DNA from: Sanguinoderma infundibulare
Lineage: Eukaryota > Basidiomycota > Agaricomycetes > Polyporales > Polyporaceae
Length of the DNA: 64,000 nucleotides
Assembly (NCBI GenBank): GCA_032821775.1
Contig: JAVLRN010000015.1
Span: 558,001-622,000 of the forward strand
Direction of reading: 5' to 3'
The notes below the pieces were generated by a model that did not search any database, was not told the origin of the DNA, and saw nothing but the letters and a program-made list of their open reading frames with translations. A program made the translations under genes and the position numbers. Each line of letters starts with the position of its first letter. Within the stretch, counting starts at the first letter, position 1. This document shows positions 34,003 to 44,916 of this stretch, piece by piece.

Positions 34003-37000
34003 ATGTCGTCGAACCCGCTACCCGATGGGAGGCTACAGGAGCTCCTGGTGCGTTATCTCTCGATCTAAGTATCTTCAGCGTGAACACAGCATAACCAAGT
34101 CGCGCAGGACGATGAAAACGTCGTGGTTCTAAAGAAGTCCACATTCTTCCGCACTCTCAATCTCTTGTTTGAGTACGGTCGGGAACCCGGCAATCGCACT
34201 AGGGAGTCTCGCACCTATCCGGCGTGGGAGTACATCCTCCATATTTACTGCAACACGTTCGACATCGACGGCTCCGCTTTCAGCTGCGGTGCACAGCATG
34301 CTTTTGTGGACTGTCAAGTCTTGAACGGTAAGAAGCGAATCGAATTCTGTCTCCCCGACTACGTCTTGCTCTTCCATACCCCGACAGCCACAAACGGGAA
34401 GCAACGTCAGGTGTTTGTGGTTGGAGAGATGAAACCGTTGGGAAATGTCGAACCGGAGACAGAGCAGGGGCGGGACGCGGCGGCACATATCCTTTGGAGG
34501 ACTTGGAAGCAATGCACTGACCAGGCGCAGCTTGCTTTCCGAGAACACCCGGATTTGGAGACAGTCAACGTTCTACTCATGTGCAGTACCTGGTTCTCCG
34601 TCAACACTTATGAACGCTATCACAACGTGGTGGAGCCATCTTCTCATGACGTCGGTTCTTCTACTGCGGGTCCATCGGGCAGCCACACAAATCTTCGTCG
34701 AGGGGCGGGGGACGTATCATCAACTTCCCAGACACTGGGTGACTCTCGTCCAAACAAGCGGCGGCGTACGAGATCAACAGGTAGGACATCCGGCTTATAA
34801 CACTGTGGAAGCTTATCAAGACTGCTTTGTTGACTCCCACAGTTGCGTTCGCTGACAAGGCTGCAAAGAAGCCCGCAAAAGGCAGGAAGAATGCACCAAT
34901 TGCAATACTTCAGAACACTGAGGCTGGCCATGAGCCCAATCGAGAGGCAAAAGGAGCAAAGACAGTCGTCGTTTACAACGTCTTCCAGCTCCCCCGAAAA
35001 CAAGCGCTTAACCCTCACTTCCTTTCCTTCCTCGAACGAACAAAGCAGGCATTGAAGTTCCCCGATGCCAGCCCACTCACGACCCAGAAGTCATGGTTTG
35101 ACTTGCCGGCCGGCGCCACACTGGAAGGCGACGGGCACGACGAAGGTTTTGTCTTGCCGTCAACGACAAACAAAGTAAGCTAGTTTGCCGCACGCATATC
35201 ATTGAGAAGCACGCATCAGATTCTGACCAGTTCTTTGCGGCTCCATTGTAGGGTTCTACCATCACGGGGAATGTCCTCCATGTCCTCGATGACGATGACG
35301 GCGATGTAGACGATGTCGTACGCCTCGACGAAGATCCTTTTATCGAAGACCTTCCTGTGACCCCAGGAAACGGGGATTCAAAACTCAACGATGTAAGTAA
35401 CGCCATATCAGTTGGCCTCGGGCGATGACGCAAGCTAATGCCATACAACCTAGTTTCAGGTGAACGCAGTCATGACAGGTGCCGGACGGTTTGGCATATT
35501 CCCCCGTGGTGCTGTCACCCCCGCTCGTCCCGCTCGTCCCACCAGAGTGTTCGACAATGCTGCGCCCCCACTCCCTGCTATGCAACCTACCCATGAAGAC
35601 GCCCAGGCGGCTTCACGCACCCCACGTAGTAGCCCTCGACCTGAACCCGAATCATCACCGGCCGGAACGCCAGACGTCCCGGGTTCCAGTCCAATCGCTG
35701 CTCGTACAGAGCGCATGGGCAGGCCGCAAAGATTCCATCTTTCCCCCATTCTAAACGAACCCAACGACTCTTTGAATCTCCGACATTTTGTGAATGCACG
35801 CAAACGTGCTCACAACGCGGTTTCGGAAGACAAGGTGGACACGCCGCGAGCGCCTTCGGGCCGCCTCGTTCCACCCCTTCCCCTACCATGCATCACGTCT
35901 CCCAGGGGTAGTGATAACCCACTTTACGACCCCATTGCTACACAGGCCCGTAGTGCCAGTGGCTCTAGCACCACCTCCGACCTCACCACTCCTGCGGCGA
36001 AAGTTGCTGACTCGCATCCAAACCGCGACCAAGATGGTCACGGCGTTCAAGGTTCTAGCACCCAGCACGTGACACACGATTTGGAAAGCGGGTTGTCTCC
36101 CCACGACTGGAGAGGCACGCCCTGTGTTCCTCCCCAACACGAGTCTCCTCTCGTGCCGTCCGCCGAGTCCTCTGCGATGGCTGCTCGGACTCGCACATTC
36201 GTCTGCACCCGGTGTGGTCATGGTTCCAATCTCGCCTTCGACTCTGATTTCACTGCTCCCTCCGTGATCTCGGCTGGCTCCGTGCCACACCGTGACCTTC
36301 GCAGTCGTGCCACTCCGACTGATGGTAACCGGGCGATCCATGATCCGGAACGCAGGTTGTCTACTGGCGACTTGACGCGCCCTGTCGGCGCGTCCTCGCA
36401 CATCCCATTCCCTGTTGTACCCTCATCAGACTCCGGCGTCGCCTCGAACACCGCTGTTGACACTGTAGCTGCACCCCCCCGCTATCGTAGTCTCAGCTAC
36501 GGTAGTCCCCGCCCAGACGATGACCGTCCACGTCAAGACCACGGAATTCGCAGCTCTGAAGCTTCTGACAGCGGGGCGACGAAGGACACGGACGACCAGC
36601 CTCTCGATGCTGCCGACGGCAGCACAACCGTAGGCCGACTGGTGGGGCTGACCGAGAACCTTCGCATCACTGCGAACGTGCCCAGGACGGTACCGGAGTC
36701 CCTTGATGGTAGTCCGAGCATCACCTTCGACTCCACTGCTCCCTCCGCAAGCACTGCTGGCTCAAATTCACAACGAGACGGTGGCGATCCAGGTCCCCAG
36801 GCCTCGGGCGGCCACGGGACGCAAGATCCGCAAAGCGGGTCATCGACCGAGAGCTTTGCAGGTCCGCCCGACATTTCTTCCTATCATCCCCCTCTTCTCT
36901 TGCCCTCCACAGAATCGTCAGCTGCCCATGACACGAACGCCAACACTGGGGTCATGGAGCAGCCTCGTGCTAGTGATACTAGCTTCGCGTTCGATACCAC

Positions 37001-37830
37001 CAATGCCTCAGCAAGCCTTGCTGGTTCACGTTCACGCCCACACCATGGCGATCTCGGCGCTGCTCAGTCCTATAACAGCCTGGCGTTTCGTCCCCGACTT
37101 GACGCTCAGGCGAGCACCGCGACAGTCAACGGGCTGGCGCGGCAGATCAAGAAGCTTCGCATGACTGCGAACATCCCCAGAGACACGCACCGTCCAGCTG
37201 CCCGGGAGGAGAATATTTACTCGGACGACCGTCTGATCGGGTTAGCCAATGGTCTGGCCCCCAAGACACCCTACGGCAAGAAGTTGATGATGGACCGGCT
37301 CCGTTCCAAAGGCTTGAACGAGACGGAGATCATAATCAACTACAAGCGATTCTGTCGCTTCCTCGACAGGGTCTATTCGGCCATCGTAAACCACTGGTTC
37401 CCAATGGGGACTGCCTTGGGCAGGGGCACGGGCAGCGGCGGCGGTGGCGGATGGCCGCCCGGCAGCACGCCATTCCACGATACTGATTTTCTGCTCAGGG
37501 CTCATAAGCAATTTGAGGTAGACAAGCGCGGTACCGTAGGTCAGGGCCCCGGTCAGGCTTCGAGTTCGGCAGCACGTCCACCTGAGCCGGGACGTACGAG
37601 GGTGAACAGCTGGAGCAACGGTATGCCACCGATGGACGATCCGATCTACGCACCTTTCTGGGCAGAACATCCTGTGAGTGTGTCCTTGACACGTCGTCTG
37701 CGGTTTCGGAGTGTTCACTTACGTTCTGTGCTTCTCTTCGCAGGATCCTCAAGTCCGGGAGAGAGCAACCGAGGCTCTGGCCCATCGCGCACGAATGGAA
37801 GTGGAAAGGGGAAGGGGAAGTCGTAGTTGA
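34003..37830 (+). CDS. Large protein with PD-(D/E)XK nuclease-like N-terminus and disordered repeat region
   Basis: Six exons, 34003-34047, 34108-34780, 34843-35174, 35252-35392, 35454-37673 and 37744-37830, join exactly to 1165 residues. Near residues 85-130 the order RIEFCLPDYVLLFHTP then QVFVVGEMKPLG fits the PD...(D/E)XK core (Asp, then Glu-x-Lys), followed by WKQCTDQAQLAFREHPD, like the Q-x3-Q-A helix of fungal members. A basic patch (SRPNKRRRTRSTG) could be a nuclear signal. Exon 5 encodes about 740 residues rich in Ser, Thr, Pro and Gly with degenerate repeats of 80-100 residues (FDSDFTAPSVISAGS, FDSTAPSASTAGS, FDTTNASASLAGS), two LRITANVPR/LRMTANIPR units, and a more ordered end (YGKKLMMDRLRSKGLNETEI). 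Nuclease activity is inference; the family is known for both active and inactive members. Confidence 0.7.
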
Positions 37831-38226
37831 CGGTGTGGCCGGGTTCTGAAGAGTTTCGAGTCCGGGTTGACGAGAGGACCGAAACGAGCGTCATGTTAAC
37901 CCACTTGTGATAGATAACTGCTGTAGTAAGTATTTGTGTCTTCGAGAGTGTAGCCAGATCTGCGTTGTATGTACGGTAAACATGCGTATAGACGAACGTC
38001 AGTGTCGATCCTTGCCCTCGTTGCCGATCAACCGCTGATAGAGACACGGACGCATCCCTGCGCCCAGAGAGTCAAACTGCTCGAAACGAGAAGCGTCGTA
38101 ACCTTTTTGGTTCGACCGGCGCTAGAATGATGACATACGGGACGAATCAAGGGGTATCCAGAAGATGCAGTGAACGCGATAGGTACTACAATGAAAACGA
38201 CCAACAATAGCAGTGGCGAGATCCTT
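37831..38226. other. 3' flank of the large gene
   Basis: No coding region is supported. The minus-strand segment 38220-38100 weakly matches the 3' flank of protein A copies. Confidence 0.35.
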
Positions 38227-38420
38227 CTAGTACTGATGCCGATTGTCAGGAGATAATCGGGGGCACGCCAGGAAGATGCTACACACCTTCGTTCTCCGAT
38301 CAAGATACCACTGCAACTCATACTCCTCTGGGTACTCCAGGTCGTCGAACACACCACAAGCGCGATCCCACGTCTCGTCGGAGATGCGAAGAATCTACAT
38401 GCCTTGCGACGGCCCAGTGT
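38227..38420 (-). pseudogene. Relic of a third protein A copy (C-terminal part)
   Basis: On the minus strand the frame reads LRISDETWDRACGVFDDLEY, ELQWYLDRRTK, an intron GTGTGT...CATCAG, then Tyr and stop (38232-38227). It parallels the end of genes A and A' (LRHITVEMWERACDIFEDME...EWYLDDRQK, Tyr, stop). A TAG interrupts the frame just upstream (after DFNTGPSQGM), and the N-terminal part cannot be found in a continuous frame, so it appears dead. Confidence 0.55.
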
Positions 38421-38905
38421 TGAAGTCGAACGGCATCTCCGTGTCGGTCACACTCGCCAGATAAGCTCCCCAATCTGCCTACCTACGTGCATCGATCTCA
38501 GCTCAGCATCTACATAGAACGAGGCAAGCAAACAAGGAACGCACTCGAGAGAGGTAGGCGCTGAAGACCACATCTCCACCATGTTGTCCTTGAACATCAT
38601 GGACCCGTCCCAGGTCTTCCGTGTGGAGTAGTAGCTCAAAGGACAGGTCCATGGGGAAGTCGCCGTTCATGGCCTCACACGGGTCCGCAGAACGCGAGAA
38701 GGGCATCCGAGCGGCAAGCGAATCCTCGCGGGTGATAATAAGGGATAACCTCCGCGATCCAAAGCAAATGGCCGGACGGTGGACTCGATGGTGGTATAAA
38801 ATACAGTCGTATGCATGATAGAGTACACAGCAGCTCGAGCGCACCTGCAGGAAAGCTTCACACACTTCTCAACTCCGATGGAACTGCGGATGTGGATCCC
38901 GAGCG

Positions 38906-39432
38906 TTATCGCGGCCTGTTCTGTGCGGCAGTTTCTGCGGAAGCTACAATCAGTCCGGACCGTCCCTGGAGGGAAGGTGACATACCTCGCCGGGTAGCGT
39001 CCTCCAACAACTGGGAATCAACGTGCTCGGCGGGGAGCTGGACGTATCGGACCACCGAACCACGTATAAAACAGTTCTTGACCGCCATCTGCATGGGTGA
39101 GAAGGATGATCGATGAGGGGGCGCGAAGCGAGAATGAAGGGTACGTATCGCACCATATGGGGGTGTCTCGCCTCGTCCAGAACCGTGATGTTGTCCATCC
39201 GGATGTTGAGGAACCTTCGTCCAATATGATGAGTAACGCCAGGTACGATATCGTAGCTGCAAACGCAACGCACTGGTCGACGGACTTCAAGGTGCCGGTA
39301 ATGGAGAGGTCGTTCTTGAGCTCGACAGTGACTTTTTGGTCGGTGAGTGTTTTGAATACTGAGAAGATCAACTGATATGGTCAGCCTTGACATACATGCG
39401 AGAGCAGAGAGAGCAACGAGAAGTTATACCAT
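38906..39432 (-). CDS. lsm2: U6 snRNA-associated Sm-like protein LSm2
   Basis: Five exons, 39432-39430, 39371-39274, 39214-39154, 39088-38986 and 38943-38906, join in phase to 100 residues, close to the usual 95. The first exon is only the ATG. The Sm1 motif reads FKTLTDQKVTVELKNDLSIT then GTLKSVDQFLNIRMDNITVL; Sm2 reads AVKNCFIRGSVVRYVQLPAE and LLEDATRR. LSm2 sits in the LSm2-8 ring on U6 snRNA and in the LSm1-7 ring that promotes mRNA decapping, so it acts in nucleus and cytoplasm. Acceptor of intron 2 is AAG, slightly atypical. The tail (SAETAAQNRPR) replaces the Gln-rich end of human LSm2. Looks intact. Confidence 0.93.
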
Positions 39433-39975
39433 GATGGACGCGGAGGACATAGCCTGGACAGAGCTGAAACCGGTGCGGGGATGCTGGTGCCAACAGGCGC
39501 TCGGACTTTTGATGCACGTGGCACGATTGGAGGATGGTTATGTGTCGGGAATAGGTGAGCGATGCTGCAGCGACTCTTTTCCTGGTGACTGCTTCCGCCT
39601 CCAATACCGCCTGATGCCTTGATCGCCGTTCGACCCCGAAGCAGCACTTTGCGAATAGTTCGACACCCCCTACTCGAGCCGTCGGGCACAACTGTTGCGG
39701 AGAAGGCTGGCAGAAGAAACCGCTTTGGGCTGTCGAGAGGGATCGACCATGCCTCGGCCTTGGAAAACGCACATCGGTGGATATCCACCTAATGCGAAGC
39801 CAGGTCAACGTAGTGGGTTATTCTTGTTTGTAGGTATGCCTCGTGTTGTTCCGAGGGGCAATGGTCATTGTGCGTATATCCTTAGAAAAAGAAACGTCAA
39901 GAAACCCTTCGTAATAGACAGCAATCCTGCGTTGACCATCACTGCTCCTGCGTCTTGTCCTTGGCGCCGCGAATT
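39433..39975. other. Upstream region of LSM2
   Basis: Frames on the minus strand (39808-39368, 39788-39381) overlap the LSM2 leader and have no recognisable content. No gene is supported. Confidence 0.35.
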
Positions 39976-40720
39976 CTAGCTCAAGTGCGCACTGGGCCTG
40001 AGGGGACAGCCTTCGCCTTCACAACCTTCGCCTTCATTTCCTTTAGCAGCTCCCTGCACTAAGAACCCTACGTGTCCGGCTACAATGACGATGTCGCCGC
40101 TCTTGAACCACAAGTCGAGGGACTTTATTGGCGAACGGCGGAATATCGTGGCACCAGCCATGATACTGAGTTGAGGGTGGCGTGTAGAAAAGGTGATGGA
40201 TATGTCGCGGATGCTATCGACAAGCTGCAGCTTAACGTCGACCGTTTCCCTCAGCTTCACATTCGCATATGACCCTTCCGTGCAAGGCCCCCAGAACAGA
40301 ACTCAATCTCCGCACAATATTCCCATTCCAAGGGCGCCAAGAGCTCTGCGACGGCATCGACGTGAAGATTCAGATATTTTACAACTTGAAACCCGGTCCC
40401 TATCTGGTGCACGGGTGAGCTCTGATACACAAGTCGTTGAACTCGAACGGCAGCTCACCACTACACATCACCGACCCGCCCAGAAGCCAACCAGCCTCGG
40501 GAGCTCGTCCCAAAGCTCTCGCCTCTGCTCCGAGTCTCGCTCGCTCAGCAGATATGCCCGCGGCTCAAGACTCGCTTATCCCTCCGCTCATCCTTCTCCA
40601 CCTCATCAACGCACTACTGCCAGTAGTACGTACCCAACGGATCCGTGCGCAGCGCGTCATTCTCGATCTCCCTCCACTAGCTCGAACGTTCCTCCGCCGT
40701 CCTGCCAAGCATCCCAAGTA
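39976..40720 (-). pseudogene. Inverted fragment of the BTB cluster (end of BTB gene 3, spacer, start of BTB gene 4)
   Basis: Read on the minus strand, 40720 to 39976 follows 14330 to 14970 on the plus strand: remnants of the BTB gene 3 end, the spacer with TTGGCGCCCTTGGAATGG and ATTGTGCGGAGATTGAG, and the BTB gene 4 start (MAGATIFRRSPIKSLDLWFK, GDIVIVAGHVGFLV), after which homology ends in unrelated sequence. The gene 3 part is frameshifted. The BTB start is open but has only the first strands of the fold, so no functional product is expected. Confidence 0.75.
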
Positions 40721-41211
40721 AAAATCCAAGGCCACCACTGTACACCGTGTCTAATATCTTGGCAGATGCTAGTCTTCAAAACGCAGATAGATTGCCCGAC
40801 CAGTACCGTACGCCATACTGGACGTATTTCCTGTCCTGCCTGTGACGCCGGTCCAATCGTTCACGGCATTCTCTGGGCATCACGCGCTCTTCCTCACCAC
40901 CGCTTGTATTGACTCCACTGACCGATGGGGAAGGGAAGCCTGCCACCAGAGTCACCTGTCACCTGCAATCGTTCCTGGTCATCCTCGAGCCCACCTGATG
41001 TCCCTTGTAAACGTCAACCCTATATTGACCCACGCTCTGCCTTCGGTCCCGTCCAACCGCTCCCTCTCTTTCCCGCTCGTCTCAAGCAAGTGTGGCCCGT
41101 TTACCGTCCCGTCCTTCTCTCCGCAACGTGCCGTGGAGCATCGAAGCTTGCTGGATCCGAAGCGCCCCTAGCACCGACCTATCCCCGACTCGTTGACGCC
41201 ACGTACGAGAT
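40721..41211. other. Promoter region of the sugar transporter
   Basis: It contains open frames without domain content and pyrimidine-rich stretches (for example CCGCTCCCTCTCTTTCCCGC near 41058) ahead of the start at 41212. Confidence 0.4.
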
Positions 41212-42910
41212 ATGATGTTCAGTCCCTCGGCCTACCAAATACTCGTGGGCTGCTTTGCAGCCATCGGCTCCTTCCTCTTCGGCTACGATCTCGGCGTCAT
41301 CGCAGAGGTCGTCGCCGCCGACAACTTCAAAAGCACGTTTCTCCAGCACGACGCTGACTCGCGTTCGGGCACCGTCGTCGCCCTTTTCACCGGAGGCTGC
41401 TTTGTGGGAGCATTTGGAGCAGGATATTCCGACCGCCTAGCCCGCCGCGGTACCATCTTCATGGCCTCTTGTATCTTCCTCGTCGGGGGCACGATTCAAA
41501 CAGCGGGTGTAAAGATCGAAATGCTTTATATCGGGCGCTTCCTCGCAGGTCTCGGAGTGGGCTTCCTAGTGGTGCGCGCTCTCGTCTTGTCCGCGCGTCA
41601 TTTGGCTAGCATGACCGTGCTCTAACTTCTGCGCCTATTAGATGATCATTCCCGTCTACCAGGCCGAAATCGCACATCGTCGCATCCGAGGTAAAGTCAC
41701 TTGCCTCCAGCAACTCTTTAGCGCCCTGGGCCAAATCGTGGCGACGTGGACGGGCTACGGCTGCTACGTCACCTGGACCGAGACAGGCGACTCACGCGAA
41801 TGGCGGATCCCACTCGCCGTCCAGATCATCCCCTCCATCTTCCTCGGCAGCATGATCTTCCTCTTCCCCGAGAGCCCTCGCTGGCTCTGCGACCACAGCC
41901 GCGCCAAGGAAGGCCTGCGGAACCTCGCGCAGCTCCACGCGAACGGAGACGAGTGCGACCCGTACGTTCTTGCCGAGTTCAACCTCATCCAGGCACAGAT
42001 CGCCGAGGAGCACGCGCAGAAGCCCAAGACGTACCTCGACCTCTTCCGCGACTGGCCCAACGTCCGGCGCACCATCATCGTCATGGCCATCCAGGCGGGC
42101 TGCCAGGGCACTGGCATCAGCGCGATCCAGTACTTCTCGCCCCAGATCTTTGCCCAGATCGGCATCCCAACTTCGACGACCCTCCTCTTCGCCGCGGTGA
42201 ACGCCGTGATTGGGCTGTGCGGCACGGTCGTCACGATGTTCGTCATCGACAAGGTCGGGCGCCGGCCGCTCGAGGTCTACGGCGCGCTCGCGATGAGCGC
42301 GACGTACGTCGTCAACGCCGTGCTCATCAAGCTCTTCCCCGCCTCCGCGTCGAACACGGCCGCGCACTGGGCGTTCATCGTCGTCTCCTGGGTCTTCAAC
42401 TTTGTCTTCTTCGTTACCTCCGGCCCGCTCAGCTGGGCGATCCCGCCCGAGCTCTTCGGGACCGCGATGCGCATGAAGGGCGTGTCGTGGGGCGCGATGA
42501 CCTCCTTCGCGTTCAACACGATGGTCGGCCAGGTGACGCCGATCGCCGTTGCGCGCGTCGGGTGGCGGTACTACGTCGTCTTCGTCGTCTGCAACTTCAC
42601 CACCGCGATCTTCTTCTGGGCGTTCCTGCCCGAGACGAAGGGCCTTAGTCTTGAGGACATGGACGAGCTTTTCTACCGGTCGCCGACGTTCGTGCCGTGG
42701 TCGCGCTGGGTTCCGAGCTCGCATCTCGACCAGGACGCCGAGGCGATCGCGGAGGAGAAGGATCGTCGGGAGCGGCTTGGTAGCCCCGACGAAGGAGTGG
42801 GCAAACCTTCGCAGACTGAGCATGATGAGGACGTCAAGGGGTCTCAGGTCTGTGTAGACGCCGCTGTGATGGTCGACGACGACCCCGGCAAAGAACCCGA
42901 TGCTCTTTGA
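41212..42910 (+). CDS. MFS sugar (hexose-type) transporter
   Basis: Exons 41212-41571 and 41642-42910 give 542 residues with 12 predicted helices, the usual size. Family signatures in order: GSFLFGYDLGVIAEVV in helix 1, DRLARRG in the first cytosolic loop, PESPRWL before the central loop, QYFSPQIFAQIGI in helix 7, DKVGRRPLE, and PETKGLSLEDMDE after helix 12. These place it in the sugar porter subfamily of proton symporters at the plasma membrane; the exact substrate cannot be told. There are two tandem ATGs (41212, 41215). The C-terminal tail is long and acidic (DEGVGKPSQTEHDEDVKG). It is strongly GC-rich at third positions, which creates a 398-codon antisense shadow. Confidence 0.93.
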
Positions 42911-44682
42911 GGAACGATCACCGTTGTACCGACTGACTTCCTTGCACCTGCAAATCCGTAATACATGACTGGTGAGTATTACAAACAAGCTAGAACGTTT
43001 TTAGATGGTCATACCGTACTAATCGATACCTGATCCTATTTTGCAGACGTATATCCAACTCTGAGTCCACGAAGCAGCTTTGATTATCCCTGTACAACCG
43101 CTCACATAAATGCCGACTATGTTTATACGAGTCTAGCGTAGGTTGCCATCAGAACGCATCATCGAACCCGACATCGCCGTTCTCCAGGGACGTATCTCGA
43201 GTACTTCGAATTCATCGCCGCAGCGGCCATTATTCAGGACATTAGTCTTCCAAACTCGGGAATAGCAGAGGGATTGCCCCGAGAAGTATATCATACCACA
43301 CGCGCATCAACGCTCCGGCCCATCTCATCTAGTCGTCGAGAGTCGGTCGCCAGGCTCGCTGGTAAGCTCAGCTTCTGAGCGTCCTCTTGGATACGTGGGC
43401 AGATGGCTTAGTCTTCGAATTCGGTGACTCTGCCGAGGGCAAGCTGTTTCGCCTTGAACGTGCCTGGTGTTTAGCGAGCCATTTTGATGAACATTCATGC
43501 GTGGATTCAATCACCGACCTTCAAATTGGCACGGTGCACCCTCCCAGTATACGTGTATGTCAGTGCAGTCAAAAATTACTTGTTTGCAAACTGGCTCTAG
43601 ACCCTGTCCTGCAGAATTCGAACGTCTCCGCGCCTGGGCGAGCAAGCTGGGCCAGCACAACGGTTCGAAGCGCGGAGCAAGTGAACTCAAACAGAAGGTC
43701 GTGCGTGCAAACCCACAATCCATTCCCCCTCCTCGAAATATCTCAGGGCGGCCCGCCTTCGAAAGGAACTCCAGGGCCTCTCGTCACGTAAGTCTCCCAA
43801 TCTATCAAGGGTGATGTACAGTGCGTGCGCTCGTCTCGACGCGACGTAGCCCAAGGAGGGTGCGAGTGCCGCTCATCATGGATGGAAATGATAGAAGTGA
43901 GTCCCGTTCCGGCGCTGTGACGTGCCTGCGCCGCCGAAGGCGATGGCAGGATGCTCATGTCGCGACGGAGAGCGGTAAATGGAAGCGTACTTGCACGACC
44001 GCACTCTGAAAGTCAGACGGCGTTCCTCATCGAGAACACAATATGACCCGTCTCGAGTGCGCCAGGGGTACGAATCCGAATCTTAACTGAACTTTTCGGT
44101 GAAGGGGTTGCTGCGTTAGGGCTGCTCTGAGCACTGACCATTCAACGGCCTGCAACGTTCATTCGTTCGCGGGGTCCGCGTGGGCGAGGCTGGGCGGGGT
44201 GACGTTTGAGCGGCCCAGCGAAGCTCCGGCGGAAGACGCAGGCGCGGTTGAGACTGCGCTGTCATGACTAGATCATCTTCATACCAAAGATCGAGTCGTG
44301 GAGTCTTGTGTATGACCCCCGACAGCGAAAATAGAGTGGTTGACGTTTGAGACAGACAAGACGGATAGGGAGGTTAAAAATTAAAATGGGGGACGAGTAT
44401 TTTCGCCGGCGTTGTGGCGCGAGCTGATAAGCTTCTAGGCACGGACAGACGCTGGGAGAACGATTATGAGAGGCTGAGAGCCCCGAGTGCGTGCATTGAG
44501 CCAGAGAGGGAAGATAGATCGTGTGGATGGTCGGGATGACAACGCGCACCGAGTGAATGGGGCAGAACACTTACGATCGGATATGATCGTGTCCCCTCGG
44601 CGCGAGGGTGTGGTTCGCTCGGCTGATGAGCGTGGTTCGAAGATGTTCGAAGTTGAACAAGGGCGGCTCGAGGGGCGTTAGG
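42911..44682. other. Long intergenic region, possible lone exon
   Basis: Mostly without features. Between about 43612 and 43730 a frame behind a CTGCAG acceptor reads EFERLRAWASKLGQHNGSKR and GASELKQK, which looks protein-like, but I cannot connect it to other exons. The right end is pyrimidine-rich promoter DNA of the next gene. Confidence 0.35.
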
Positions 44683-44688
44683 TATAAA
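44683..44688 (+). promoter_or_regulatory. Candidate TATA box of the secreted repeat-protein gene
   Basis: TATAAA at 44683-44688 is followed by C/T-rich DNA (44720-44770), a common start-site context in fungi. The ATG at 44917 is about 230 bases away, implying a fairly long leader. Confidence 0.4.
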
Positions 44689-44916
44689 GTCCATTGTTCG
44701 AGTGGATGAACGCCCCTCACCCCCCCTTGACAGCTGGAGCTTCAGCCTCCCTCTCTCCGTCTCTCTCTTACGCCGGGCGTGCTCTTCCTTGTTCTCTGCC
44801 TCGTCCGACCAAGCTTGACGCTTGAAAAAAAAAACGCAGCGCGTCCCGCCGTTCATTCTCTGCACGAGAGATTAATTTTACTGCATCCCGCCACACTCCT
44901 TAGCACGACGACCGTT

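Noticed and set aside
41792..42988. 398-codon open frame on the minus strand inside the sugar transporter
   Set aside because: It is the antisense shadow of a GC-rich gene with clear MFS signatures; it is rich in Arg, Asp and Glu and has no domain.
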